Assembly: GCF_009826935.1 (NCBI RefSeq)
Contig: NZ_WUMN01000004.1
Location: 248,001-312,000, forward strand
Length of the DNA: 64,000 nucleotides
Direction: 5' to 3'
DNA from: Flavobacterium sp. Sd200
Lineage (GTDB): Bacteria > Bacteroidota > Bacteroidia > Flavobacteriales > Flavobacteriaceae
Shown here: piece after piece, positions 34,172 to 43,574 of the stretch
Numbering within the stretch: position 1 is the first letter of the stretch
How the letters are laid out: every line of letters starts with the position of its first letter
Notes under the pieces: generated by a model
The model's input: only the letters and a program-made list of their open reading frames with translations
Database searches by the model: none
What the model was told of the DNA's origin: nothing
Translations under genes and position numbers: made by a program

Positions 34172-36778
34172 CTATTTAACAAGCATTCTTTTTATTTCAT
34201 TTAGCTTCATTAAAGCCTCTACAGGTGTAAGTGTATTGATGTCTAAATTTACTATTTCCTGTTTTATTTCTTCCAGTAATGGATCGTCAAGGTTAAAAAA
34301 GCTAAGCTGCATTTCTTCTTTTGCCTGCGCTTTTATATTGCTTAGTGCCTCGCCACTGTGATCTTTTTCCAGTTTTTTGAGAAGCTTTTGCGCTTTTTGT
34401 ATAACAGTTTGCGGCATGCCTGCCATTTTTGCCACATGGATACCAAAACTGTGTGCCGATCCGCCTTTTACAAGCTTGCGTATAAACAGTACGGTATCTT
34501 TAAGCTCTTTTACCGATACATTGAAGTTTTGTATGCGGTCAAAAATATCCTGCATTTCATTAAGCTCATGATAGTGTGTGGCAAACAATGTTTTAGGTTT
34601 AGCCGGGTGCTCGTGTAAAAATTCGGCAATGGCCCAGGCTATAGATATACCGTCATAGGTGCTTGTGCCGCGGCCAATTTCGTCCAGGAGTATAAGGCTG
34701 CGATCGCTCAGGTTGTTCAGGATGCTTGCTGTTTCGTTCATCTCTACCATAAAGGTCGATTCGCCCATAGAAATGTTGTCTGATGCGCCCACACGGGTAA
34801 ATATCTTGTCTACTACACCCATGCGCACGCTTTGGGCAGGCACAAAACTTCCCATTTGCGCCAGGAGTACTATTAATGCTGTCTGCCTTAAAATAGCTGA
34901 TTTACCGGACATGTTAGGTCCTGTTATCATTACTATTTGTTGGGTTTCACGGTCAAGATATACATCGTTGGTTATGTATGGCGTGCCCACAGGCAACTGC
35001 TTTTCTATAACCGGGTGGCGGCCTTCTTTGATGTCCAGTTCATGGCTTTCATCAATTTCAGGGCAAACATATTTGTTCTCGATTGCCAGTTGCGTAAACG
35101 AAGCCAGGCAGTCTACCTGAGCTACAAGGCTGGCATTAAGCTGTACGGGTTTTATATAGGTGCTTATCCAGTTTACAAGTTGTTCAAAAAGCTGGGTTTC
35201 CAGATTGTGTATTTTTTCTTCGGCTCCTAAAATCTTGGTTTCATATTCTTTAAGCTCTTCAGTAATATATCGTTCGGCATTTACAAGGGTTTGCTTGCGG
35301 ATCCATTCTGCCGGAACCTTATCTTTATGTGTGTTGCGAACCTCTATATAATAGCCAAACACATTATTGAATGATATTTTAAGCGATGATATTCCTGTCG
35401 CTTCAGATTCGCGCCTTTCAATCCCTTCAAGATACTCCTTGCCGGAAAAGGCTATGCTGCGCAGTTCGTCGAGTTCGGGGTGTATGCCATGGGCAATAGC
35501 ATTACCTTTATTTATAGATACCGGAGCATCGGGGTGCAGGGTGGTTTTTATCTTTTCACGCAGCAATTCGCAAGAGTGCAGGCTGTCGCCAATGGCTTTT
35601 AAAGCCTCATTATTGCTCTCTAATGCCAGTTGTTTTATAGGTGCAATGGCATCAAGCGATTCTTTAAGGTAAATAACCTCACGTGGGCTTACACGCCCGG
35701 TGGCAATTTTAGAAATAAGCCTTTCAAGGTCAGATATTTGTTTTACCTGAACCTGTATTTTTTGCAATATGGTTTTATTCTCTTTAAGATAGCTAACCAC
35801 TTCGTGGCGTGCACGTATTTTGTTGGCATCTTTTAGGGGGAGTGCCAGCCAGCGTTTTAGCAAACGGCTTCCCATGGGAGAGAGTGTGCGGTCTATAACG
35901 TCGAGTAGGGTAACGGCATTAACGTTCGCGCTTTGATACAGTTCAAGGTTGCGAATTGTAAAACGATCCATCCATACATAAGCATCCTCTGCAATACGCT
36001 GAATAGTGGTTATGTGTTGCAGTTTATTGTGTTGCGTTTCTGATAGGTAATATAAAACCGCTCCACTTGCAATAATGCCCTCCTGTAATTCTTCAATACC
36101 AAAACCTTTAAGAGAATTGGTGCCAAAGTGGGCAGTAAGACTTTCGTAGGCATAATCTTCTTTATAAACCCAGTCTTCTAAATAAAACGTATGGTGGTTT
36201 TCGCCAAAAGCTTCTTTAAACGTATTTTTTTCATTTTTGGCTACTAATACTTCGCTGGGGTTAAAGTTTTGAAGCAGTTTGTCTATATATTCTTCGTTAC
36301 CCTGAGCAGTTAAAAACTCTCCGGTAGAAACATCCAGAAATGAGATTCCTAAACTTTTCCTGCCAAAATATACCGATGCCAAAAAGTTGTTACTCTTACT
36401 GTGCAGCACTTCATCGTTCATAGATACGCCGGGGGTAACCAGTTCGGTAACGCCACGTTTAACTATGGTCTTAGTCATTTTAGGGTCTTCCAGCTGGTCG
36501 CATATTGCTACACGCAATCCTGCTTTTACCAGTTTAGGAAGATAGGTGTTTAGCGAGTGGTGCGGAAACCCCGCCAGTGCAGTGTCTATTTCGCTGCCAT
36601 TGCCCCGTTTAGTAAGTGTAATGCCTAATATTCCGGCAGTGCGCACGGCATCTTCGCCAAAGGTTTCATAAAAATCGCCTACACGAAACAGGAGACAGGC
36701 ATCAGGATATTTAGCCTTGATCTCGTTATACTGTTTCATTAAAGGGGTTTCTTTTACGGTCTTTTCTTTAGCTGCCAA
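34172..36778 (-). CDS. mutS: DNA mismatch repair protein MutS
   Basis: 868 residues. The N-terminal mismatch-recognition domain has [24 protein letters not shown] (positions about 18-41), with the Phe-x-Glu mismatch wedge FYETF. The C-terminal ABC-type ATPase has Walker [14 protein letters not shown] at about 619, the signature STFMVEM, and Walker [13 protein letters not shown]. MutS recognises mismatches and recruits MutL. A standard, full-length MutS1. It lies downstream (3' side of its start) from a divergent Spy-like gene; the tRNA cluster follows about 150 bp after its stop. Confidence 0.98.
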   Translation of the reverse strand: MAAKEKTVKETPLMKQYNEIKAKYPDACLLFRVGDFYETFGEDAVRTAGILGITLTKRGNGSEIDTALAGFPHHSLNTYLPKLVKAGLRVAICDQLEDPKMTKTIVKRGVTELVTPGVSMNDEVLHSKSNNFLASVYFGRKSLGISFLDVSTGEFLTAQGNEEYIDKLLQNFNPSEVLVAKNEKNTFKEAFGENHHTFYLEDWVYKEDYAYESLTAHFGTNSLKGFGIEELQEGIIASGAVLYYLSETQHNKLQHITTIQRIAEDAYVWMDRFTIRNLELYQSANVNAVTLLDVIDRTLSPMGSRLLKRWLALPLKDANKIRARHEVVSYLKENKTILQKIQVQVKQISDLERLISKIATGRVSPREVIYLKESLDAIAPIKQLALESNNEALKAIGDSLHSCELLREKIKTTLHPDAPVSINKGNAIAHGIHPELDELRSIAFSGKEYLEGIERRESEATGISSLKISFNNVFGYYIEVRNTHKDKVPAEWIRKQTLVNAERYITEELKEYETKILGAEEKIHNLETQLFEQLVNWISTYIKPVQLNASLVAQVDCLASFTQLAIENKYVCPEIDESHELDIKEGRHPVIEKQLPVGTPYITNDVYLDRETQQIVMITGPNMSGKSAILRQTALIVLLAQMGSFVPAQSVRMGVVDKIFTRVGASDNISMGESTFMVEMNETASILNNLSDRSLILLDEIGRGTSTYDGISIAWAIAEFLHEHPAKPKTLFATHYHELNEMQDIFDRIQNFNVSVKELKDTVLFIRKLVKGGSAHSFGIHVAKMAGMPQTVIQKAQKLLKKLEKDHSGEALSNIKAQAKEEMQLSFFNLDDPLLEEIKQEIVNLDINTLTPVEALMKLNEIKRMLVK

Positions 36779-37008
36779 CGTATTAGGTATTGTGTTAGTG
36801 AAAGGCGAATTTAGGTAAAAATAAACAAGTGTAAAAGCTAAACTTTTGAGTGCTAATTATGATATCTAAACCTACCCTGAAATTGCAGGATATGCTAATA
36901 GCACTGATTAAATTTTAACCTCAATTTTTGCAGGATTTACCTCATAGTTGTAGTACATATTTATTTGTTAGATACTTTTATGCTGATCAATTAAAAACTA
37001 ACAGATAT

Positions 37009-37443
37009 ATGAAAAAAGTTGTTATGGCAGTTATGCTTTTGGCAGGAGTTGCAGGTTTTGCACAAGATAAACCGGCTAAAGCAGAAGGTAATAAACCTAA
37101 AACCGAGAAGAAAGGCCAAAAGCATGGACTAACTGCCGATGAACATGCTAAAAAGCTTGCGCAGGATCTTGCGCTTAATGATGCACAGCAGGCTAAAGTG
37201 AAAGAAATATTTGCTGAACAGGAGAAAAAGAGGGCGGCCGATCCTGAACTTAAAAAAATGGAGAAAGGAGAGCAGCACGACCATGCGGCTATGGAGGCAA
37301 AGATGAAAAAAGACGAAGCCGCTCTCGATACTAAAATGAAAAACATACTAAACGCAGAACAGTATGCCAAGTGGAAAGAGCTGTCTAAAAAAGGAGCTCC
37401 AAAACATGACGGTAAAAAGCCTGAAGCAGCTAAAAAATCCTAA
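37009..37443 (+). CDS. Small secreted Lys/Glu-rich protein, Spy/CpxP-like (DUF4890 type)
   Basis: 144 residues from the ATG at 37009, which gives a normal signal peptide (MKKVVMAVMLLAGVAGFAQ); the longer frame upstream lacks one. The mature part is strongly charged and helical: HAKKLAQDLALNDAQQAKVKE (positions about 44-64) is an LTxxQ-like segment as in Spy and CpxP, and NAEQYAKWKEL is a second. Such proteins are periplasmic chaperone-like factors, often induced by envelope stress. Possible -7 box TACTTTTA lies at about 36973-36980. His/Lys-rich tail. Confidence 0.75.
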   Translation: MKKVVMAVMLLAGVAGFAQDKPAKAEGNKPKTEKKGQKHGLTADEHAKKLAQDLALNDAQQAKVKEIFAEQEKKRAADPELKKMEKGEQHDHAAMEAKMKKDEAALDTKMKNILNAEQYAKWKELSKKGAPKHDGKKPEAAKKS

Positions 37444-37468
37444 ACAGGAGACTATTTTGTTGTTGTAG

Positions 37469-37488
37469 CCGCCCTGTTTTTTGGGCGG
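37469..37488 (+). terminator. Weak hairpin terminator after the Spy-like gene
   Basis: 6-bp stem CCGCCC/GGGCGG with an 8-nt loop that is mostly T, followed by a T-rich stretch, about 26 bp after the stop. Confidence 0.5.
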
Positions 37489-37524
37489 TTACTTTGCTTT
37501 TTAGGATTTGCCGTTGCATTGACT

Positions 37525-37532
37525 TAATTTTG
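37525..37532 (+). promoter_or_regulatory. Predicted -7 box for the SpoU methyltransferase gene
   Basis: TAATTTTG, an exact TAnnTTTG match, 20 bp before the ATG at 37553. TTG at 37514-37516 is nearby but at short spacing. Confidence 0.5.
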
Positions 37533-37552
37533 TCTCCTATTTTTTAAGTATC

Positions 37553-38086
37553 ATGAGAAAATTAGCCAACAGCGAGTTAGGACGCAAAAGTACGGATGAG
37601 TTTAAGGAAGCGGGTAAAACGCCGATTATAATTGTGCTGGATGATATTAGAAGCCTGCATAACATTGGCTCTGTATTTCGTACTGCCGATGCCTTTTTGG
37701 TCGAAAAAATTTACCTGTGTGGTATTACAGCCACACCTCCTAACAAAGAGATACATAAAACTGCGTTAGGTGCTACCGAAACGGTTGAATGGGAACATCA
37801 TAAAGATGTGTTGCAGGTAATACAAAACCTTAAAGACACGAATACAACTGTCCTTGCTATAGAACAGGTTGAAGATGCTGTTTTTTTACAGGATTTTGCT
37901 CCGGAGGAAAACACAAAATATGCCCTTGTTTTTGGAAACGAGGTAAAAGGCGTATCTCAGGAAGCGATAAAACTTTGCCATGGCAGTATAGAAATTCCGC
38001 AGTTGGGCACCAAGCATTCGCTTAACATATCGGTAAGTGCAGGTATAGTGGTTTGGGATATTTTTTCTAAACTGCAGTATTCTTAA
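37553..38086 (+). CDS. TrmH/SpoU-family RNA 2'-O-methyltransferase
   Basis: 177 residues, the compact SPOUT form without an N-terminal substrate-binding domain. All three SpoU motifs are visible: motif 1 SLHNIGSVFRTADAF (about 34-48), motif 2 YALVFGNEVKGVS and motif 3 IEIPQLGTKHSLNISVSAGI, which together form the SAM-binding trefoil knot. The catalytic Arg of motif 1 and Asn/Ser of motif 3 are intact. It could modify tRNA (Gm18 or wobble 2'-O, TrmL-like) or rRNA. Monocistronic by appearance. Confidence 0.88.
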   Translation: MRKLANSELGRKSTDEFKEAGKTPIIIVLDDIRSLHNIGSVFRTADAFLVEKIYLCGITATPPNKEIHKTALGATETVEWEHHKDVLQVIQNLKDTNTTVLAIEQVEDAVFLQDFAPEENTKYALVFGNEVKGVSQEAIKLCHGSIEIPQLGTKHSLNISVSAGIVVWDIFSKLQYS

Positions 38087-38126
38087 AAAATAGATAAAAC
38101 GTAAAATATTTTGTTAATTTTACGAA

Positions 38127-40259
38127 ATGAAGAATTATAGTCCCATAAATATATACATGCAACTGGTTTTGTGTGTTGCCTGCTGCTTTTTTTGTTCAGC
38201 ACAAAATAATCAGCCGCCTGTTCTAACCGCTATTGGTAATCAGGTGTATTGCCCCGGGACACCCATTAACATTGTGACTTCATTTTCTATTACCGACCCC
38301 GATCCGGCCGATACCTCGCTTGAGGCGGTTTACATACAAATTTCATCCGGTTATGTAAACGGACAGGATGTTTTGAGCTTAAGCTCAACAATACCCAATG
38401 TAAGGACAATATGGGATTCAATATCAGGAAAGTTAACCATAAGAAGTGTTTCAGGTCAACCCTTGCCTTTTGCTACGCTTATGGCTGCGGTTAGTGCTGT
38501 ACAGTATAACAGCAATGCTGCAAATCCATCGGGTACACGTACATTTTCTATATCTATAGGGGAAGCCAACTATTTAGAGTCTACTCAGCATTATTATTTA
38601 TATGTAGCCCAATTGGGTATAACCTGGACACAGGCACGCGATGCAGCTGCTGCAAGCACTTATTACGGATTGCAGGGGTATCTGGCTACATTAATGACAG
38701 CCGAGGAAGCCCAGCTTTGTGGCGAGCAGGCAACGGGCACCGGATGGATAGGAGGAAGCGATGAGGAAATAGAAGGCGTTTGGAAATGGGTTACCGGTCC
38801 GGAAGCAGGAACCGTTTTTTGGAATGGACAGGTAAATGGATCGACACCTAATTTTGCTTTTTGGAACAGAAATGAGCCTAATGACCGTGGAGGAGAAGAC
38901 TATGCGCATATTACAGCAAGAAATATAGGGATTCCCGGAGCATGGAATGATCTTAAAAATGACAGCGATATATCGGGCGATTATCAGGCAAGGGGATATG
39001 TAGTAGAATATGGGGGTATGCCAGGGGAAACACCACCAACAATATCTGCCACTACGACTATTAATATACCGCAAATAACAAGCAGCTCAGCAACAAATGG
39101 CGGAGCTTGCGGCAGTGGAAGTTCAGCACATTTAAATGCTACATCTAACAGTGCCGCGGTGTACTGGTATGCGGCAGCTACAGGTGGAACCCCTATACAT
39201 ATTGATACAGATGGCAGAGGCTATACTACTCCTGTGTTAACACAAACTACTACTTTTTATGCATCTGCTTATGATGCTACATGTACCACCGCTACGCGTA
39301 CTCCCGTTATAGCTGTAATAAATGTTATTCCTGTTGTAACAGTAATAAATGCAGTAGTAAGGGTATGCGGTAACGATGCTCCTGTGCTCGAAGCAGCAGC
39401 ATCTGAAGGGACAGTGCGTTGGTACACTACTGCCACGGGGGGTACATCTATTGGTAGCGGAGCAATTTTTAATGCCCCGCCTGTTACTGTGGATACTGTT
39501 TTTTATGCAGAGGCTATAAGCAGCACAGGTTGTATATCAGCAGTGAGGGAAGCGGTAATGGTACATCATTTTGATAAACCCCATGTTGTGCCTGATACCG
39601 AAATTGAATTTTGTGAGAATAAAAGCGCCACTCTGGATGCTACCACAGCAGATATAGTGAGTTATCAATGGAATGCACCACTTGCGCAAACAACAGCTAC
39701 AGTTGAGGTTACGACTGCTGGAACGTACAGTGTTTTATTGACGAATACTGCCGGATGTAGCATTACACGCAGTTATGTAGTTACTGAACTTGCATCTCCT
39801 GATATTAAAGAGGTTGTCATTGAGGACGATAAGGCTACTGTTTTAATGCAGGATAACAATGTTGCAAATTACACCTATTCTTTAGACCGCAGTATTTATC
39901 AGCATTCAAATGTTTTTAATAACCTTAGCCCGGGTGTATATACGGCTTATGCAAAATCTGTTATTGGTTGCGGGGAAGACAAAAAAACGTTTTACATAAA
40001 CCTTATCCCTAAAATGTTTAGCCCCAATGGCGATTTGGTTAACGATTATTTTACCCTTGCCGATATGAGTAAACTGCCACAGGCTACAGTAACTATTTTT
40101 GACCGCTATGGCAGGCTTATTACCAAACTGGATCGAAGAAACCTGAGTTGGGACGGTACTTTTAACGGCAATCCGCTACCGGCCACTGATTATTGGTATA
40201 TTATAAAAGTAGATGATGCCACTCCCGAAATAAAAGGGCATTTTAGTTTGATGAGGTAG
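38127..40259 (+). CDS. T9SS type B cell-surface protein with C-type lectin domain
   Basis: 710 residues with a signal peptide (ending CFFCSAQ; the ATG at 38157 is an alternative start). Residues ~28-145 look like a cadherin-like/DUF module (SFSITDPDPADTSLEAVYIQ). Residues ~150-295 are a C-type lectin domain: TWTQARDAAAAS, GWIGGSDEEIEGVWKWV, WNRNEPND (the calcium/sugar EPN motif) and GAWNDL (WND). Two or three Ig-like modules precede a type B (CHU_C) sorting domain: KMFSPNGDLVNDYF, VTIFDRYGRLITK, WDGTFNGNPLPATDYWY. It is probably a surface-attached, mannose-type sugar-binding adhesin; ligand inferred from EPN only. Confidence 0.88.
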   Translation: MKNYSPINIYMQLVLCVACCFFCSAQNNQPPVLTAIGNQVYCPGTPINIVTSFSITDPDPADTSLEAVYIQISSGYVNGQDVLSLSSTIPNVRTIWDSISGKLTIRSVSGQPLPFATLMAAVSAVQYNSNAANPSGTRTFSISIGEANYLESTQHYYLYVAQLGITWTQARDAAAASTYYGLQGYLATLMTAEEAQLCGEQATGTGWIGGSDEEIEGVWKWVTGPEAGTVFWNGQVNGSTPNFAFWNRNEPNDRGGEDYAHITARNIGIPGAWNDLKNDSDISGDYQARGYVVEYGGMPGETPPTISATTTINIPQITSSSATNGGACGSGSSAHLNATSNSAAVYWYAAATGGTPIHIDTDGRGYTTPVLTQTTTFYASAYDATCTTATRTPVIAVINVIPVVTVINAVVRVCGNDAPVLEAAASEGTVRWYTTATGGTSIGSGAIFNAPPVTVDTVFYAEAISSTGCISAVREAVMVHHFDKPHVVPDTEIEFCENKSATLDATTADIVSYQWNAPLAQTTATVEVTTAGTYSVLLTNTAGCSITRSYVVTELASPDIKEVVIEDDKATVLMQDNNVANYTYSLDRSIYQHSNVFNNLSPGVYTAYAKSVIGCGEDKKTFYINLIPKMFSPNGDLVNDYFTLADMSKLPQATVTIFDRYGRLITKLDRRNLSWDGTFNGNPLPATDYWYIIKVDDATPEIKGHFSLMR

Positions 40260-40274
40260 TATAGAGTTAATGCT

Positions 40275-40727
40275 TTATGCAACAACCATCTTCATCAAGC
40301 CTCGATTATGAATGCTGAAGTCTTTAGAAAGATACAGTTTTCGCGCCGATTCGTTGTGGTTTTCTATCTCAAGATAAATTATTTTGACCGACAATAATCT
40401 AGCCTGTACCTGTATAAAATCGAGAGCCCTTTTGCCAAGTCCTTTACCGCGTGCTGTTTCTTTAATAAAAAGTTCATCTAAAAAAGCAATGCGGCCTTTG
40501 TATTCGAAACTAAAAACAAACGTCAGGATTACATAGCCGACTACTTCGTCATCAATCAAAATAAGCCACCCACGCCCAAGCGATTCGGTCTCTAAAAACT
40601 CAAAGAACAAGCCTGTAGATACAGCTATATCCATAGGATAATTATCTATAGCATAAAAATCCTGCATCATGCCTACCACGACAGCAGCATCTTTACTTTC
40701 AAAGGTTTTAAAGCTTACCTGACTCAT
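40275..40727 (-). CDS. GNAT-family N-acetyltransferase
   Basis: 150 residues. The acetyl-CoA pyrophosphate loop is clear in ETARGKGLGKRALDFIQ (R-G-x-G-x-G/A, about 92-108), preceded by strand IAFLDELFI and followed by IYLEIENHNESARKLYLSKDF, the standard GNAT motif A/B order. The substrate is unknown. Its start overlaps the end of the Kdo transferase gene by 20 bp, so the two are co-translated, but a link to lipid A synthesis is only positional. Confidence 0.85.
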   Translation of the reverse strand: MSQVSFKTFESKDAAVVVGMMQDFYAIDNYPMDIAVSTGLFFEFLETESLGRGWLILIDDEVVGYVILTFVFSFEYKGRIAFLDELFIKETARGKGLGKRALDFIQVQARLLSVKIIYLEIENHNESARKLYLSKDFSIHNRGLMKMVVA

Positions 40728-41952
40728 CGGTTATGTGATTGATTATTATATTTACAGCTCCCCGGTTCATGCTAACGAAGGTTCCTGCAATATGTCCTTT
40801 TTCCCATCGGTAATCATCATTATAAAGTAGAGATGATAGGGCGTCTTCCATTTCAGCTTTATCTTTTACCACAATAACACCGCCCATGTCTGCAAGGGCC
40901 ACTGCTTCGGGGAATTTTTTATGGTTTGGGCCAATAATTACCGGAACCCCAAAGGCAGCAGGCTCCAGTATATTGTGCAGGCCGGCGGTGCCAAATCCGC
41001 CACCCACATAGGCAACATCGGCATAGCTGTATATTTTACTTAAAAGCCCAATAGTGTTAATAACAATAACGTCATATTCAGCAAGGTTTTTGTTATCCTT
41101 TTCGCTAAAAAGTATTGTTGGTTTATTAATGCTTTCTCTAATAGTATTAATGTGGCTCTCCCCAAAGGTGTGTGGGGCAATAATAAATTTTACATTGACC
41201 GATTTGTTAATAAAATCAAATATAAGGGCTTCATCCTTGGGCCACGAACTTCCCAAAACAACTGTGGTTTTGCCGTTAATAAATTCTTCTATAAAAGGTA
41301 CGGTGTTGTCACGCTCCAGTATCTCGCTTACACGATCATAACGGGCATCGCCACTAATGGTTGCGTTAGTAAAACCAATAGTGTTTAGCAATTGTTTTGA
41401 GCTTTCATACTGTATAAAGAAATGGTTGAATGCTTTAAAGGCCCTGCGGTAAAAACCTCCATACCATTTAAAAAATATTTGGTTTGGCCTGAACAAACCT
41501 GATATGAGATAGGTAGGTGTATTTGTTTTTTGTAGCTCGTTGAGGTAGTTGGGCCAAAACTCATATTTTATAAAAAAAGCCATGTTTGGGTGTGCCAGCT
41601 TAATGAACTTTTTTGCATTGCTTACAGTGTCTAACGGAAGATACACTACAACATCGGCAGCTTTTGTGTTTTTGCGTACTTCATATCCTGATGGCGAAAA
41701 AAATGTAAGCACCAATTTATGGTCAGGATACAGTGTCCTTATTTTTTCCATTATAGGCAGGGCAAGCTCATATTCACCAAGCGATGCCGCATGAAACCAA
41801 ATGGTTTTATCAGTGGGGTTTATGTGCTGCTCGAGAGTATTGAAAACAGTTTTTCTGCCGTTGACAAACAACCGGATCTTGGGGTTGAAAAGCGCAATTA
41901 TATAGAGTACAAAAGAGGCTATATGGGTAAAAAAACTATACAGTAAAAGCAT
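40708..41952 (-). CDS. waaA: 3-deoxy-D-manno-octulosonic acid (Kdo) transferase
   Basis: 414 residues. An N-terminal membrane-associated segment (about 1-25) is followed by a GT-B fold. The catalytic-base block WFHAASLGEYELALP contains the conserved Glu (about residue 60). FFIKYEFWPNYL, LISGLFRPNQIFF and, in the donor domain, VAYVGGGFGTAGLHNILEPA match KdtA/WaaA. The enzyme adds Kdo to lipid IVA on the inner-membrane cytoplasmic face. Essential in most LPS makers. It is upstream of and overlaps the GNAT gene. Confidence 0.95.
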   Translation of the reverse strand: MLLLYSFFTHIASFVLYIIALFNPKIRLFVNGRKTVFNTLEQHINPTDKTIWFHAASLGEYELALPIMEKIRTLYPDHKLVLTFFSPSGYEVRKNTKAADVVVYLPLDTVSNAKKFIKLAHPNMAFFIKYEFWPNYLNELQKTNTPTYLISGLFRPNQIFFKWYGGFYRRAFKAFNHFFIQYESSKQLLNTIGFTNATISGDARYDRVSEILERDNTVPFIEEFINGKTTVVLGSSWPKDEALIFDFINKSVNVKFIIAPHTFGESHINTIRESINKPTILFSEKDNKNLAEYDVIVINTIGLLSKIYSYADVAYVGGGFGTAGLHNILEPAAFGVPVIIGPNHKKFPEAVALADMGGVIVVKDKAEMEDALSSLLYNDDYRWEKGHIAGTFVSMNRGAVNIIINHITDESGKL

Positions 41953-42017
41953 GGCTAAAGTTTAGTTAGTGGCAAAATTACGGTTTATTTTTTTAGCAGC
42001 CATTTTTCAAAATCATT

Positions 42018-42043
42018 GTAAACACTCCTATTGTTTACGGAGT
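42018..42043. other. Two overlapping, mutually exclusive inverted repeats
   Basis: GTAAAC (42018-42023) pairs with GTTTAC (42033-42038), and ACTCC (42024-42028) pairs with GGAGT (42039-42043). With no linker between the arms both stems cannot form together, so they would be alternatives. Lies between the divergent waaA and the small hypothetical gene. Confidence 0.3.
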
Positions 42044-42150
42044 ATTGCAATTGGCGTTATGTTTTGCGCAGTTGACGACATTAATTTTTTTAAGTTTTTG
42101 GTTTGCAGCAATTTTGGATTAGAAGTTTCCTAAACCTAAAACCTTACAAA

Positions 42151-42417
42151 ATGAATCCTGAACAAATTAAAAGCACCATTGTAGGATATATTGCCGTTTC
42201 GACCAAGTATCCTGAAACGAAAATTGATGAGGAGTTTGTGCTGAAAAAATGGCCTTTAGCATTAGACGATATTAGCCTGGCGTTTTTGGCTATCTCTTGC
42301 GATAAATACCTCAAAACCTTTAACCCCGATAAAGAAGTTTTTATTAGTGAGATACGTAAAAGAGGACTTACGGTTAAGGGGCTTGTAGACCTCGTAGTGG
42401 CGAGGGCTAATTCCTGA
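42151..42417 (+). CDS. Hypothetical protein, 88 residues
   Basis: The ATG at 42151 is preferred; the frame extends 16 codons upstream without a credible start context. The product is mixed alpha, soluble, without signal peptide, Cys pairs or known motifs. WPLALDDISLAFLAIS and VFISEIRKRGLTVKGLVDLVVARA are the more conserved-looking parts. It is flanked by divergent waaA and a convergent secreted-protein gene with a strong terminator between. I do not recognise the family. Confidence 0.6.
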   Translation: MNPEQIKSTIVGYIAVSTKYPETKIDEEFVLKKWPLALDDISLAFLAISCDKYLKTFNPDKEVFISEIRKRGLTVKGLVDLVVARANS

Positions 42418-42433
42418 TTGGTTTGTTGAGAGC

Positions 42434-42469
42434 AAAAAAATCCTCCGTTGAGCCAAAGCTACGGAGGAT
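42434..42469 (-). terminator. Terminator of the small secreted-protein pair
   Basis: Perfect 9-bp stem ATCCTCCGT/ACGGAGGAT with a 12-nt loop; on the minus strand it is followed by seven T. About 30 bp beyond the stop at 42500. Confidence 0.85.
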
Positions 42470-42479
42470 AGTGTTTTAA

Positions 42480-42507
42480 TGATGCTTACGTAATGATGCT
42501 TACGTAT
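42480..42507. repeat. 14-bp tandem duplication at a gene end
   Basis: ATGATGCTTACGTA occurs twice head to tail. The first complete copy from the gene side contains the minus-strand stop codon (42500-42502), so the duplication only lengthens the 3' untranslated part. Confidence 0.7.
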
Positions 42508-43000
42508 TGATTGTTACAACAGTGGTATTTCCTGTAACAGTACAGGTAAAGTAATAAGTTATGCCGCTTATAACCACGCTTGCGCTGGATGGATAAGTGT
42601 ACACCCCAACTGTTACAGGTGCCGCTGTGCCAAGTTTTAAAGTAACCGAATAAAAAACCTGTGGGGCAGCGTCGGTAGCGTTGTTAAGGGTAGAACTTGC
42701 TACTGAAATAGGAGATGCCCCAGCTGAGGTAAATTTATTCCAGGTGTAAATAGGCAATGCGCCAGTATAGGAAAAAAGTGGAAACCAGGTGGGTTGTGTA
42801 TTAGACATAAAATAATTGCCACCTGATGCAATGGTAATTGGAGTAGTGCTTTTAAATCTTGGGTAACCATATACTGGTCCGGCCGACTGCAATTCCTGCA
42901 TAACAACGCTATGAATTGTTGAGTTGATGATTCTAACTGTTTTTTGCGCAGAAACATTTATACTAACTGCTAACAGTACTAATAATAAAAACTTTTTCAT
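42500..43000 (-). CDS. Small secreted protein of unknown function
   Basis: 166 residues with a signal peptide (MKKFLLLVLLAVSINVSAQ). The mature part is rich in Thr, Ser, Val, Pro and Tyr, with only one Cys (YYFTCTVTGNTT), and looks all-beta. The order of short strands (TVRIINSTIHSVVMQEL, YTWNKFTSAGASPISVAS, YSVTLKLGTAAPVTVGV) suggests a single small sandwich domain. It starts 12 bp after the stop of the lipoprotein gene, so both are in one transcript that ends at a strong terminator. No family recognised. Confidence 0.7.
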   Translation of the reverse strand: MKKFLLLVLLAVSINVSAQKTVRIINSTIHSVVMQELQSAGPVYGYPRFKSTTPITIASGGNYFMSNTQPTWFPLFSYTGALPIYTWNKFTSAGASPISVASSTLNNATDAAPQVFYSVTLKLGTAAPVTVGVYTYPSSASVVISGITYYFTCTVTGNTTVVTINT

Positions 43001-43012
43001 GGTAAGTAGGTT

Positions 43013-43348
43013 TTAATTGTTGGTTTGGTTTTCTTCAAAATACATTTCAAATGCCAGGTTTAATACTGCTGCCTCATCTTTATCCTGCAACTGAGACTGG
43101 GTATAGCCGTTGGCAAGTAAAAAAGTTCTGGCTCCCTTTACCATAATTTCAACCCTTTCGCGATTAGCCTGTTCACGATCCATGTTGGTTTGCTGCATTC
43201 CCAATTTAGTGGCGGTTGCAAGCGATGTTTTAAAATCTTCTGCACCTGCCTTGGCTTGTGGAGCAGCTTGCTGCGCAGTGTCTTCAGTACTGCACGATTG
43301 CAGTGTGGCTAATAGCAGGCACGAAGCCATGATCATTAATTTTTTCAT
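43013..43348 (-). CDS. Small lipoprotein of unknown function
   Basis: 111 residues with a lipoprotein signal (LLLATLQSC, Cys19). The mature part is helical and charged, with MDREQANRERVEIMVKGARTFL followed by LLANGYTQSQLQDKDEAAVLN-like residues (positions about 56-97). It heads a two-gene unit with the secreted protein at 42500-43000. Presumably a periplasmic or outer-membrane-facing protein; no partner or role can be named. Confidence 0.7.
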   Translation of the reverse strand: MKKLMIMASCLLLATLQSCSTEDTAQQAAPQAKAGAEDFKTSLATATKLGMQQTNMDREQANRERVEIMVKGARTFLLANGYTQSQLQDKDEAAVLNLAFEMYFEENQTNN

Positions 43349-43547
43349 AAATTTTAAAAATTAGAGGTTGGTAATAAAAGTTTGGTTAATTAACTCATTA
43401 ATATAAAGTTATGTTAAAAAGGTTTATTAGTGTTTAAATCACACTTAAAAATCGATGAGTTGCAATTATTAACGGCAGGAGGTAAGAAATCGATTTCGTG
43501 AAGCGATATTAGGGTGCCAGAATAAAACGTTTATGCGAATTAATTGC

Positions 43548-43555
43548 TATTTTTG
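43548..43555 (+). promoter_or_regulatory. Predicted -7 box for the DegT-galE operon
   Basis: TATTTTTG, exact TAnnTTTG, 19 bp before the ATG at 43575. It lies inside the longer open frame that begins at 43533, supporting the later start. Confidence 0.5.
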
Positions 43556-43574
43556 TGTCACTTATTCAAATACG

